64,000 bases of DNA from assembly GCA_017354895.1 (NCBI GenBank), contig CP071493.1:6820001-6884000 (forward strand). Direction: 5' to 3'. Both the position numbers and the translations under genes were made by a program. Below the pieces are notes generated by a model. The model was not told where the DNA came from, did no database searches, and was given only the letters and a program-made list of their open reading frames with translations. Below, in pieces: positions 21,898 to 32,936 of this stretch; positions within the stretch are counted from its first letter, which is position 1; each line of letters begins with the position of its first letter. This stretch comes from Podospora comata (lineage: Eukaryota > Ascomycota > Sordariomycetes > Sordariales > Podosporaceae).

Positions 21898-24783
21898 GGT
21901 GTAATTTGTGTAGTGATTGTGCGCGTGCGGGCGCGGGAGTGTGGCGGCCCCTGTAGAACGCAACCTCGATCTTGAAATGTCGTCGGGATACAGAGAAGCA
22001 GCTGATCTGCCGGCAACGGCCGCCGGTCAGACTTCGGTCGAGGAACACCGGACCCCCGATCAAAATATTAGAGCATTTAGTAGAGAGCGTGAGGCACAAC
22101 TTGAAAGGCCATGGGAAGTGACGAAAGGGGTGTATTAGGGGCGACCGTCGGGAAGGAGACGGGAAGGACGAAAGAATGGGATGGATCCGGCGGGGGGCGC
22201 GGGAGAGGGGCGTAGGGAGAGTTATTATAATCCAGTTATATCTCCAATGTTGGTGTGGGGGAGTTGAGCGTGGGCGAGATGGTGGGTGAGATGGTGGGTG
22301 AGATGGTGGGTGAAAGGGTGGGTGAGATGCTGCAAGTCGCAAGTTCCGTCACGTCCACCTAGGTTTCTTCCACGGACAATTCCAACCGCCGCGCGTGTGC
22401 TCCTCCAGATGCGATCACAGTACCGGGCTGTTGGGCTCGAGATGTCCAGAGGCTCTCCTGAGGCGGGACGGAATCAATATCAAGTCAGGAACAGGAAAAG
22501 TCGGACCTGGCAACTGAAGAATCCAGCGGTTCACTGGGCCTTAATATTGGTCGATCAATGTTCTGGGGTGCGTGGTGCTAGGTGCAATAGCTCACAGCTG
22601 GTGTCGCTGCACACCTGCATGTCACACGGTACGTCGACCCGAATCGGTAACAATCCTTGACACCGGGCGCTAGGTATAGGCTTGGCTGGGAAATGGAAGA
22701 GGAGAAAGGCAGAGCCCAGAGGAAAGAAAAGGAAAAGACGGCCGGTTGGGGGCCGTGAGGAAGACTCGATCTGCCAGGCTCGTTTCTGCGGCGATCTGTG
22801 AGTGTTCGGCACCGTTATCGCAAGAGGAACCAACAGCAAGGCTGACTGCTTGATGACAACTGTCGGCACTCGTGGAAAGGCAAGAAGAGGTGTAGCACAA
22901 AACCACGCAGTTCTCAACGTGCGCGCGCATGCCGAACGGATGCTGTCCTCTGCAGTGAAGACTTCTTCCAAGCACAACGGACACATCCGACTTGTCGAAT
23001 ATCCTTCCACTTGGAGCGGACAATTACCTATGCTTGGCGGCAGGGTGTCATCACGGTCGACCGCCATTGTGACCACCTCAGGGCTGTCTTTTGTGCAGGT
23101 GGGAAACGACATGTTCGTCGACATGCGAATTGCAAACTGAGAATGGCGCATTCTCATTCTCCACCGCTTGAGGAAGAACCAAGACCCCAATAAGCGAGTA
23201 ATTAATGCGTCTGTCCAACTGTTGGTGACCTTGGTGTGATGCTCTGGATGGTCACCACGCAGTCGTCAAATGGCGTTCGAGCATCGCCGTGATGGACGAG
23301 CAAATGACGGCGCGGTGCTGGGAGATCTCGAAAAGGGCACAGTGGGGTTCCCCCATGCAAGTTCCCATAGCGGGGAACAGCAGGGGGCAATTTGCAGCCT
23401 GGGCGGGTAAATAAGCCTTTTGATTGGATGCCGACCTCTTCAACCTCTCGCCCGCGTTCTCGGACTCGAGCTTGTCTCCCACGTCCCCTCATGATGCAAG
23501 GGATGGTGAACCTCACTGAAGAGGATTCTCGATGCAGCATTCCAGAACGGTGACTCGTGGCACTGAAGATTCTCTGTCCGGTAGCGGTGGTGTCCTGTGA
23601 TGCGTGCTGTCCGTCATCCGTCAGCTGCTGTGTCTCTCAATGGTTCCAGCTCTCACTGCTGTTGCTGCTGGACGGGCATGTCAAGAGGTGACCCCAGCTG
23701 CGGCCGTTCTCTGGTGGAAGCCATTGTTCAATCAGGGACGAGAACTGGGCCTCGAGTCGGCTCCGGCAATTCGGGTCGGCCGTCTTCTGATAACCGCCTG
23801 AAGTCATGTGCCGGGTGGATGGATTGAAAAGAGGCAATTAAGGAGATTTGTTCTCGAAATCGATAGCTTGGGGCTGTTGGATCATCAACAGCCAAGCTCA
23901 GGACAGTGTGGGAAGCGGGAGCTGAGAGAAGCCAAGCAGCCAAGTCACCCAAGCACACGGAACGTCCCGTTCGCACTGACCTTATCTTGGTGGTCCATGC
24001 GCTGTCAAGCACTTTATCGATCACAGTGGGATGCTTGGACCTCATTTCATCTGAGTTTATGCTCTCGATACAACGTCGAGATGCTCGGGTACCTCGCTCT
24101 GGGTGTGTTCTATTCATGGTCCTTGATTAAACTGTCTTGGTACGTCTGTCTGACATTGAAGAGGGGAATGCTGAATTTCAACCAGCTGGCACCGGCTACA
24201 ATATATCCAGTGTCTCCCTTCCTCTTCATATACACCCGTTCAACGCTGTGATAGCAAATTCGAGAACCGTTTTTGGGGTTCAGGTGTTTTGCATGAGGTT
24301 ATCAACATTGTGGTTCCCAAATACAAACCATATTTATCTGTACAATGTGGCAAGTGAAATGTTAACGAGCAGTGGTATGAACAACCACCACCAGACTTGG
24401 GCACCAGCTGTTTGGCAAGCCACATGCTACTACACCATCAGCTCTCCAACATTGACATTCTGAATAGTGGGGCAGCACAGAAGAAAATGTTCAAAAGACA
24501 GCCCGGCGGTTCAACACCGCGAAGCTATTGTTTTCACCTCATCTATGCGTTTGTTCCCCCGGGTAGGCAGGATATTTCGGAAATAGTGGTGTTCGAGCAG
24601 AAGCAGCCACAATATTTAAAGTATGAGGCTTATTCCCAAACAAGCAATTCAGGACACATGCCGTCATTAGCATAAAAAAGACCCTGCAATAAACATACCC
24701 CAGCTCCCCATCTCACATGACCCCAGCCCAACAAGAAACAAATACCCATTTGAAGCCCTCACCCGAAACACTCCTAACCCACG
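21898..24783. other. Intergenic region of about 2.9 kb
   Basis: This is the upstream side of the ferric reductase gene. The leftmost part contains a 12-bp tandem repeat (22275-22329). Open frames such as 22555-23190 (minus) and 23808-24251 (plus) have no motif, poor codon pattern and heavy overlap with opposite-strand frames, so I do not call them. Confidence 0.45.
22275..22329. repeat. 12-bp minisatellite GAGATGGTGGGT
   Basis: About four head-to-tail copies of a GAGATGGTGGGT unit occur, the last one degenerate (AAAGGGTGGGT), followed by GAGATGCTGC. The array lies about 380 bp upstream of the ferric reductase start. Slippage-prone; no other role is evident. Confidence 0.75.
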
Positions 24784-25104
24784 CTAACCCACCAGTCCAG
24801 TCGTATGTCGCTGAAACTCAAGATGAAGAAGTATGCCGCTGAACACCGACAGTGGTCTCTCTTTCGAGATACCTCTCATCTTCAATGGACGCATCTCGTA
24901 CATGAGGTGAAGCTGTAAGAAAGAGCAGATGAATCCGAAGGTACCAATGACTATTGCGATAGATCCCAGTACAATCTCCACTGTGACTGCACCAACGTGA
25001 GGTTTCCGTGTGGAGACATCTGACCTGGAGAGTATCACTGGGACACAGCAGGGAATCTTTTTCACTTGATCGGAAGGGGTTGAGAGGTTGTGTGTTCTCG
25101 CCAT
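24784..25104 (-). CDS. Doubtful small membrane protein
   Basis: The family is not recognised. The frame from Met 25104 gives 106 residues: a polar N-terminus starting MARTHNLSTPSDQVKK, one hydrophobic helix at about residues 40-62 (VEIVLGSIAIVIGTFGFIC), then a mixed tail. Short fungal proteins with a single helix of this VEIVLG-type composition are common and usually uncharacterised. The frame is open further upstream to 25386 (200 residues), but that part looks non-coding. No intron signals were found. It sits between the intergenic region upstream of the ferric reductase and the 3' end of the TDA3-like gene. It could be a chance frame. Confidence 0.3.
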   Translation of the reverse strand: MARTHNLSTPSDQVKKIPCCVPVILSRSDVSTRKPHVGAVTVEIVLGSIAIVIGTFGFICSFLQLHLMYEMRPLKMRGISKERPLSVFSGILLHLEFQRHTTGLVG

Positions 25105-25493
25105 AGAGTTTCGGCGCCATGCTACATAGTCTTTGGGCAGTGATTTTCTTGTGCTGGTATGCAAGTGATAATGTGTAGGTAATAGTTTTGGGCTAAATAA
25201 GCAGACAACAACGCTGAAATAGGCCGGGGAAAAAGGCGAAGACTCATGTGGATCAGTGTGAAGTTGGATGAAAGGTCTAGAGCAGGAGTATGCGTTTATG
25301 TTGAGCGCCAGATGATGAAGGAGAAGAAGGGAGTTCTGCTGATAATATACCAACCTAGGTAGGGCTGCCATCCATATTAATGCCAAGAAGTCGTGAGTGC
25401 TGTAACATCATTTCCGTGCGCCCTCTCGGAGAAACCTATCAAAACACGAACGAGCTTCACTGCCCATAGGACAGCCCTAGCTTTCAGCCTCAG
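25105..25493. other. Intergenic region
   Basis: The stretch lies between the doubtful small gene and the 3' end of the TDA3-like gene. No further motif or gene is seen. Confidence 0.4.
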
Positions 25494-26798
25494 CTAAATG
25501 GTATGAACGACAACAGGATGAGTGTTGGGCCCATGATATCCTAGACCTCTTACATCCACCCTTGTCTCCTTTCCTTCCACCAAATCTGCCATGACGACAC
25601 CTGTCCCCAGACTCATCGCAATACCCCAAGGCCCATGCCCGGCCGCAACCCAAACTCCCCCGTCCCCAACACTGATCCCGAGGTCCTCCCCTGTGATCTG
25701 CGATACAATCGGCGCCCCCCACTCCGTCACAGGCCGGAAACACAACCCCTCCCTCACAACCTCCAAGCCCCCATCACCACCCTTTATAATATCCCCCACC
25801 GCCTCCCTCAGCAACCCCCTCTGCTCATCCAACGGCCTGGCTTTCCCCTTCTCCGGATCCTGAACCTCCAAAGTAGAATCATTCAACCCCGCAAAATAAA
25901 CCTCCCCTCCCCCGCCTAACCTCGAAAACATCTCCGGACAGAAATTCTTTTCATGCGTAGTAAAAACAGCATGACACTCTTCCTCCCCCTCTCTTGTATC
26001 CCAAATTGGTGTCCGAACGACAATACTATGCCCAGCCAAACTCCCCACCCTCATCCCTACCTTTGCCTGGGGAAACAGCGTTCTAAACACCTTTGGTGTC
26101 CAAACCCCAGCTGTAATCACAACTCTATTCCCCTTCACAACCCTCTCACTCCCATCTTTCAAGTCCCTCACTTTCACCCCCTTAACCTCCCCTGTAAGAT
26201 CATCCCTCACCAACCCCGTCGCCTTCGCAGGCTGTAGCACCTTCCCCCCTCTTTTCATCACCTCCCCCAACAACCACTGACAGAGTCGTAAAGGATCAAC
26301 CTGCGCCGTAGTTCCCTCCTCACTGATAACCTCGACTTTATCCCCCTCCTTCTTCTTCAACCAACCCGGTCTCCTCGCCTCGTCATGTTCCGCCTCCACA
26401 GGCGCGGCATTAACCCTTGACGTCCCACTTCTCAACCAGTCATCACCCCGTTTCTGCTGCTTTGATCCGTCATGGTGCTGGATATAAGAGATGCAGGTAG
26501 AGGGTGTGTACCCCCAATTTTCTCTGCCGTTGTTTTCAGCTGCCAGGCGGGCGTGTTCGTTGAACGAAAGGGCGCCGAGGGGGGTGAGGGAGGGGGAGAA
26601 CCAATCTTTTGCGAGGAAGCCACCTGCGAAGCCGGAGGCAGAGGAGAAGAGTTCCGGGGAGGGATCGATGAGAGTTATGGGGTTGGTGTTGGTTGGTGAG
26701 AGAGAGAGGTAGTAGGCTGTGGAGAGGCCTATGATGCCACAGCCGAGGATGATGATGTTGTCGTTGGGGTCGGTGGTGGTGGTGGTGGTGATGGTCAT
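25494..26798 (-). CDS. FAD-dependent oxidoreductase, TDA3-like (DAO family)
   Basis: This is a member of the D-amino-acid-oxidase-like FAD superfamily, most like yeast Tda3, a putative oxidoreductase linked to endosome-to-Golgi traffic. A single exon encodes 434 residues. The N-terminal Rossmann motif is IIILGCGIIGLSTAYYL (residues 14-30), with the acidic ribose-binding residue in ITLIDPSPE. The next conserved block is SSASGFAGGFLAKDW. A second FAD contact is seen in RVVITAGVW, and the C-terminal FAD/substrate block is GGVWVAAGHGPWGIAMSLGTG. The substrate is not predictable. The start follows a Thr-rich MTITTTTTT sequence caused by a CCA/GGT triplet run at 26773-26795. The gene is divergent from the SDR gene. 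Confidence 0.85.
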   Translation of the reverse strand: MTITTTTTTDPNDNIIILGCGIIGLSTAYYLSLSPTNTNPITLIDPSPELFSSASGFAGGFLAKDWFSPSLTPLGALSFNEHARLAAENNGRENWGYTPSTCISYIQHHDGSKQQKRGDDWLRSGTSRVNAAPVEAEHDEARRPGWLKKKEGDKVEVISEEGTTAQVDPLRLCQWLLGEVMKRGGKVLQPAKATGLVRDDLTGEVKGVKVRDLKDGSERVVKGNRVVITAGVWTPKVFRTLFPQAKVGMRVGSLAGHSIVVRTPIWDTREGEEECHAVFTTHEKNFCPEMFSRLGGGGEVYFAGLNDSTLEVQDPEKGKARPLDEQRGLLREAVGDIIKGGDGGLEVVREGLCFRPVTEWGAPIVSQITGEDLGISVGDGGVWVAAGHGPWGIAMSLGTGVVMADLVEGKETRVDVRGLGYHGPNTHPVVVHTI

Positions 26799-27334
26799 GG
26801 TGAGGTTGAAGGACTGGTCGTAAGGTGGGTTGGGTGTTTAAAGACTGAGAAATAGGTTGAAGTTAGAAGATGAAGTAAGTCAGTATCAGGGCTGGGGATT
26901 GAAAGAGGTGAGGGAGTGGTCTATATCTGCGTGGAAACAATCGTATCTATGAAGATGTTAGATGAACGACAAGCGTCACCCCCTCCAGATATCCCAACCA
27001 GCTCTCCACCAAGTAGCATGAATTCCATGCTTCTGAATGGACAATTCAGCAGACTACCAATCTTCAATCATGCCCGAGCCGAATTCCCCATTCTGCGCCC
27101 TTGATTCGACATCTCTTCTTCCCCAAAAGGCAGTTAAATAGCAGAAGTCGATACCCCGCGCTCCACCCACAACGTCAACCTCAAAGAGGGGCAATCAAGT
27201 TCGAGCGAGGGGTGTTACCGAATCCCGAAAATCTGGATTAACGCTCTTCCCGAACAGCTACGCAGTCTACGTCAACTAACCACCGCAGGACACTATCCAA
27301 CTCTCTAAACCATACCACAGCACCAGCAAACAAA
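26799..27334. promoter_or_regulatory. Divergent promoter region TDA3-like / SDR
   Basis: About 540 bp separate the two start codons. No defined regulator site was recognised. The right end (CACAGCACCAGCAAACAAA before the ATG) is a typical A/C-rich fungal leader. Confidence 0.45.
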
Positions 27335-28216
27335 ATGCCAGAACCTCAAGTAATTATCATCACCGGCGCCAGCCGTGGCATCGGCCACGCCATAGCCACC
27401 CACCTCCTCAAAGCAGGCCACAAGGTCGTCCTCACAGCTCGCTCCCCTGAAAAGCTGGAGGAGCTTCAGAAAGAATACCCATCACAAGTCCAGTATCTAG
27501 CGGCTGATATGACCTTGCCTGATGTGCGTATCATACCTCAAAACACACACAACTCACACATCACAACTAACCCCCCCCCCCAAAAGACACCCTACAAACT
27601 CAAAGAACTCGCCCTCCTCCACTTCCATCACATCAACGCCGTCATCATCAACCACGGCGCCCTCTCGCCAATGACCCGCGTCGCCAACTCCTCCATTGAC
27701 GACTGGAAAGCCCTCTTCGACGCCAACTTTTTTAGCGCCCTCGCCCTAGCCAAGGAAACCATCCCCTACCTGAGAGAAACCAAAGGCCGTCTCATCTTCA
27801 CCTCATCGGGCGCCGCAACAGGAGCTTACACCGCCTGGGGCGCCTACGGAACCTCCAAAGCAGCGCTGAACCACCTTTCCAAGCACATTGCCGTTGAGGA
27901 ACCAGACATCACTTCGGTAGCCGTCAGCCCTGGGAGAGTAGACACTGACATGCAAAAGGAACTTCGAGAAAAGGGCAAGGCGGAGATGGCACCAAAAGAT
28001 CACGAAGCGTTCAGCAAAGAGTTTGAAGCAGGGACATTGGTGAGACCAGAGCAGTCTGGTGGTGTTATTGCTAATCTTGCTGTATCTGCGAAGCCAGAAC
28101 TGGCCGGACAGTATTTCAAGTACGTGCCTACCTGAGTCCTCACACGATAAGAGGTTGAGGATGCTAACTGTTGCAGGTGGAATGCGCCAGAATTGGCCGA
28201 ATACCAATTGAGTTGA
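27335..28216 (+). CDS. Short-chain dehydrogenase/reductase, IRC24-like
   Basis: This is a classical SDR that probably reduces carbonyls with NADPH, by resemblance to yeast Irc24/YIR035C (benzil reductase type). Exons are 27335-27523, 27587-28119 and 28177-28216. Introns are 63 and 57 bp, and the product has 253 residues. Motifs are the cofactor loop TGASRGIG (residues 10-17), the NNAG-equivalent INHGAL, the catalytic Ser in RLIFTSSGAATG and the YGTSK active site (Tyr and Lys), followed by SPGRVDTDM. The first intron has no in-frame stop, and leaving it in would insert an odd Thr/Asn/Pro stretch in the fold. The last intron replaces a premature stop after FKYVPT with the ending KWNAPELAEYQLS, which is usual for this group. 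The gene shares its promoter region with the divergent TDA3-like oxidoreductase. Confidence 0.87.
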
Positions 28217-29513
28217 ACAAGCTGAGATGGTTCTATTTGCCGGTCAGAAATGTCCATAACCAACGAGTGAAAGCATATTCAAGATGATACAGGCGGCAAA
28301 TCAGTCGAAAGATGAAAAGTCTGATTGGTTTCCACATTGTATATTCGGTTTTTTAAGCACGAAAAGTTTGTTCATCACATTGCCGTGTGCTGTTGGGACA
28401 TAGAATAGAAAATAGAAGGCTACCTACAAGCTAGACAACTCCAAAACCAGACCACGGCCATCACCGTCTGGATCTAGGGACCGATATTAGTCCTCTGTCC
28501 CTCTTACAGAAGAACAAGCTGCCATGAAGCCATCGACCGAGAAAACGAGATCAGGTGAAATGTATCCGTCATGTAGAGTCGGAATTGGAATGATAAAGTA
28601 CGATAATAAACATCATGGTGTTCGTATGTCGCAGTCGAAGCGGCTCGTAGCAGGCATCTAAAATACTTTTTGAGCTGTTAGCTTTGGATTCTGAGAAGAG
28701 TCTGCAGAAAATCGGGGTGGAGGACGAGGAAAAGATCAGTAGTGTCGTTTGGCTTGACTGTGTCTATCACCATAATTGTGTATGATTGGGGCGACACGAG
28801 TATATCATCATATGAAGGTCGTCGGGGTGCTGAGCAAAGCGGAGGGTTGTATGCTTACCTTACTGGAATGGTCGGGGGGGTGATCAGGCCCCCCAAGAAG
28901 GCAACATTGCGTGTTTCTACAATGTCGCCGATCAGTGTTGCAAAGGCAGAGCGCGCATTGGAGTGCTGTTTGTTGATGAGGGAAAAGGGAAAATTCAAAT
29001 TCGCGACGAGAAGTCGCCTTTTTGTTTTCGGTGTCGGAACAACTGCGAAGGAGGGAGTTTAGAGGAACCTTGAAATTTTCAAGCCGGAGCCAAATGAGGC
29101 TGAGGTGGGGAGCTTCACTGTTGCTTTGTGGCGCTCACGCGGCATGGCGGGGTGGGTGGGTCTCACAAGCCACAAATGCGTTGTGGGACAAGCTGAGCGC
29201 GCGACCTGGTTGGCATTGGCAGCCTTCAAAGAACCACTTTGGAAGGACGGGAGGCTAGGTATTTGAGTATAAAGGGCTGCTCACCAACCTTCAAGCTTTG
29301 AGAGCCCTCGGCTCTCCGGTTCATAACATGTGTCGAGGTCTGTCAAAGCAAACCCAGTTCCAACACGCGAGGAAACCACTCTGAAGACTGAATAGCGGCA
29401 TCGCATCACTTTGTTCGATACCGTCACCAAAAAAGTGTATCGTTATCAACTATACCTTGCTTCATCCATCACCCCAGGGCGAGACCCCCTTCTTATACCC
29501 TACATATACCACC
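28217..29513. other. Intergenic region upstream of NC2-beta
   Basis: This stretch of about 1.3 kb holds the SDR 3' flank and NC2-beta promoter. The frames at 28742-29062 and 29022-29258 lack motifs. The last 50 bp form a C/T-rich leader ending in TACCACCATG. Confidence 0.45.
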
Positions 29514-30515
29514 ATGTCGGACCACGAGTTAGGAGGTAAGCCGCCGTGTTTTTAATTCTGCAGTGGAGGAAACTACACTGCGAGTTTGTCGGGTGGCGTT
29601 TTGGTTCCGTTGATGCGACCGGGAGTTTGGTGGGTGCATCCTACTATTAAGCACAGTGGAGGCCCTTTCCTAAAGTCATCTGAAGTCATGTACACACCTC
29701 TTATACAGCCTCTAGGCGTCACCCGGCATACGAATAGGGACTGTCGACCCCCTGGCTTTATTTACGGGGATAACAGAGGACAATACCTTCCCTTCATATA
29801 TCGTTGATTTGTTTGCTCCTGTTGCCTTTCCACCCCACAACAAACATCTTCACCACACCCCTCAAGACAAGCAAAAATGCCTTCAGAGCACATCCCCCGT
29901 CAAGACCGTTACTGGTCAGCTTTTGACAATGATGAGCTGGGTATATCTGGTTGACTTGGACTTTTGTGCTGAGACGACAGTTTGCTAACATCGTGTCTGA
30001 TAGGAAATGACGACCTGTCCCTCCCCAAAGGTATGTATTCCATTCTTATCAACCAAAGAAGCGTGTGGATTACTGACTATTCGGCGCAGCCACTGTTCAA
30101 AAGATTGTTGGGGAGATTCTGCCATCGTCAACAGGCATCGCCTTCGCCAAGGAGGCCCGCGACCTCCTTATAGAGTGCTGTGTCGAGTTCATCACTCTCA
30201 TCTCTAGCGAGGCAAACGAGATTTCTGAGAAGGAAGCCAAAAAGACTATCGCTTGTGACCACATCACCAAGGCATTGGAGCAACTCGGCTTTGCCGACTA
30301 CGTCCCTGCCGTTTTGGAAGCCGCTGCAGAGCACAAGGAAGTCCAAAAGGTGAGAGACCTTGGGGTTTCCTTTTTTATGAAGACATGCTGACGCCCAATG
30401 ATAGGGACGTGAGAAGAAGGCAAACAAGTTTGAGCAGAGCGGCATGACATTGGAGGAACTCGAACGTCTCCAGCAAGAGCAGTTTGCCGATGCTGCCAAG
30501 AGACACATAGGATGA
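29514..30515 (+). CDS. NC2B: Negative cofactor 2 beta subunit (Dr1, histone fold)
   Basis: NC2-beta pairs with NC2-alpha through a histone fold and binds TBP on promoter DNA, blocking or tuning preinitiation complex assembly. Exons are 29514-29535, 30004-30030, 30090-30349 and 30405-30515. Introns are 468, 59 and 55 bp, and the product has 139 residues. The protein starts MSDHELGGNDDLSLPKATV. The histone fold follows (VQKIVGEILPSSTGIAFAKE, LLIECCVEFITLISSEANEI, KKTIACDHITKALEQLGFADY), then a basic linker GREKKANKFEQSG and a Glu/Gln-rich helix. The frame ends RHIG-stop at 30515, but one base later the sequence reads DDELAGIANLLEDE-stop (to 30555), which looks like the expected acidic end. The gene may thus carry a one-base shift here. 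An alternative first exon lies inside intron 1 (29877-29940). Confidence 0.92.
29877..29940 (+). other. NC2B: Probable alternative first coding exon of NC2-beta
   Basis: Inside the 468-bp first intron, an ATG in a strong context (AAAAATGCC) after an A/C-rich leader-like stretch opens 21 codons (MPSEHIPRQDRYWSAFDNDE start). These end with a GTATAT donor at 29941. The 63-bp intron 29941-30003 with a GCTAAC branch then uses the same acceptor as the canonical first intron. The splice phase is identical, so the shared protein body is read in frame. Confidence 0.55.
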
Positions 30516-30871
30516 TGAACTCGCAGGCATCGCCAATCTGTTGGAGGACGAGTAGACTGGGTGCACTTTGAAAGTGGTGGATTGCATTTATAGGCGTTCG
30601 TCCCTGGGAATTTTGGGAAGGTGTTAGTAAAGCCTTTTCTTGTCGTCTTGAGTTCTACAAACATATGATATACCCAGGTTGAGTCTCTGACATCTTGGTT
30701 GAACCACTTCAATGAACGGAGGGAAACCAAGAATAGTGCACTCTATTGAAGACCGCCCTGGATCCCGAATCACCGCCATCTAGCCAGATATTTACAATGA
30801 TGCCCTCTTTTATGCATCATTCACTGCCTGTGCAATACCTCCCCCTCTCTCCCACGAGCTGAAAAAAGTGT
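30516..30871. other. Convergent 3' intergenic region
   Basis: About 350 bp lie between the NC2-beta stop and the stop of the mitochondrial protein gene. The first 40 bp carry the out-of-frame DDELAG-type reading described with NC2-beta. Nothing else is seen. Confidence 0.5.
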
Positions 30872-31524
30872 TTAATAGCCATCCTTGCCCCACTTGTTGT
30901 ATCTGTCGTGAAGCTCCTGTCCATTGCATCAGTATTTGCCTCAAGCATACTACATAACAGTCCATACCTTGGGCAGAGTGACGTTAGGGACGACGACGAC
31001 GTTGACAGCGCTAGGGGCGTCCTTGGGGGCAGCGCTGGCATCACCACCGGGGTGATACTGGTACTTGCCGTGGGTCGAACCGCTTTCCCAGGGCATGCTC
31101 TTGTCGGCGATAGGGACGGTGTTCTCGGAGGTGGACTTGGTAGGGGAGCGGCCGAAGTAGTAGCCAGCACCACCAAGAGCGCAGACCATGATACCGCCGA
31201 GGATCTATCATGATAATCATATCAGCTTTCACATGTTCCTTCAATACCCCTCCCAGCTACAGTCAAACCACCGCCGCCGTTCCGTGCGCCCCGTGCCATG
31301 TTTCCAACCTAATTTTCGGATTCTCAAGCTGTGTCGAACTGCCCTCGCGGGCTACCAATTCAGCACCCGGGGCGACGGCATCGGCAATGGCGGCGGTTGG
31401 ACCTCGGAATTTGACGCACCAGAATCTCGGGGTTCTTCTTGGACTCGCTCTTGAGAGCCTCCTCGCCGGTGGTGAGGCGGCGGACGGTCGTGCTGAAAGC
31501 TCTGCGGGCGATGAGGGAAGCCAT
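30872..31524 (-). CDS. Small mitochondrial single-helix membrane protein
   Basis: This is a conserved-looking fungal mitochondrial protein of unknown job. Exons (minus) are 31524-31420, 31204-30968 and 30916-30872. Introns are 215 and 51 bp, and the product has 128 residues. The N-terminus MASLIARRAFSTTVRRL is a typical basic, Ser-rich matrix-targeting sequence. KKNPEIL joins across the intron to ILGGIMVCALGGAGYYFGR, one inner-membrane helix. The soluble part has SMPWESGSTHGKYQYHPGG and VVVVPNVTLPK, ending LHDRYNKWGKDGY. The helix with NPE before it and FGR after it recalls the small MLRQ/B12D-like respiratory subunits, but I cannot assign it to that family with confidence. The gene converges with NC2-beta. 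Confidence 0.78.
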
Positions 31525-32936
31525 CTCTGCGGTGTTGTTAGTCAAAGGCGGTTGCTGATGCAATGGAGCTTTGGAACTGGAATCGTGATGCTAGCTCTGG
31601 CCGTCTGGCCCTCATACGATTTCGTCAGGGCCGAAGCTTGAAGGCTTGGCGCCCGTTTCTTACGTAAGGCATCCGAACTGTAGGAGCTGTGCCGTCATTG
31701 GCTGTCATCGTCATCAAGCTTGGGGAAGTTTCCTGACCAATCATGTCTTTTTTTGGGTGGAGCGGGGGCGGACAACTGCCACAGAACTGGCCGTCAGCTG
31801 CTGACTCCACGCCTCCCTTTTCGAGCTGCAGCATCAGATCACAGGACAAGCTGCAATGCACAGGGACACAGGCACGGGTGGCAGCTTGGGTCGCATCAGT
31901 TGTCTCTCTCGAACAGCACACATCACTCAGGTCACACATAGTCCGGGCATCCTTTGGACAGATGTCGAAGCCCTGAGCGCAAGTGATGCCCAAGGCGCAA
32001 TTCCGAGTCGCTGTTTGCTATTCTTCTCGAGAGCTGTGTTTGCCGCATCTTTGTGCCACGAGCTTTGCCTTTTCTTGAGAGCATGATAGCAGTGATATCA
32101 CAGTGAGCACGGCTCTGGATTCAGGGGTAACCTGACGCAGCGCAATTAACCCAAGAGATCGGAGGCCAATGCAAGTCCCCCACTGGACATGCTGATGCTG
32201 GGCCACTCGCCTGGGCAGCAAAACCTGGAAATAGTAGGAGAACGGGGATGGCACGGTCCTGGCCGCAGCCAGTGAGATCCCTCAACTCGTTGGTTGCCAA
32301 AAAGAAAAGAAGTCCATCTGATTCACACTCCGGGCAACGAACAAGAGACTCCGACTCTTGCTTGGTCTCACGGCAAAGTCCCCAGGGCGGCCATTCGCAC
32401 ACTATTGCTTTTTCTCGACACTCTTTTTCCCCTCCTTCTTGATATCTGTCCAACTCTTTGTCTCTCTTGATAATCAACCATACTCGCGCTCTCTACCACC
32501 CATATTCGAATCTCAGCTGCACCGTTTCGCAAACGCGAAAATCCACGGAAGTGATCGCACCCAGACGGCAGACACAGCTGCTGTGTGGAGCATTACCCGT
32601 CCCGAAGCCACCGCCATCCAGCACTGCATTCCAGCCGTGTGTAACGCGCCCGGACCCTCGAAGTCTAAGGGACGGTGCAACGGATATTCGTATCATCACA
32701 CCGAGTCGTCCTTTCCTCTTCGTCGCACTTTGAGGTCCGTTTTTCGAGTCCGTTGCCTGGTGTCTGGCCGACCTCTCCAACCACATATCCCGCCGACCAG
32801 CGATGTTATAGCGCGGTGCGAACAACACTTGAAACTTGAGCCGCCAAACGAACTGCTTCGATCCAAAATTGCATCCAATCGAGTACTGAGAACCGAGCCC
32901 TGAGCCGAGCGAAAGTGAAAACGGCAAGACGAAACC
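31525..32936. promoter_or_regulatory. Divergent upstream region, mitochondrial protein / ERF2
   Basis: About 1.4 kb separate the two starts. Overlapping short frames occur on both strands without motifs. The ERF2 side from about 32400 onward is pyrimidine-rich and then AC-rich, as expected of a long 5' leader. Confidence 0.45.

Noticed and set aside
22555-23190. 211-codon minus-strand frame
   Set aside because: The protein lacks motifs, and the stretch is covered by other frames of similar length in other phases.
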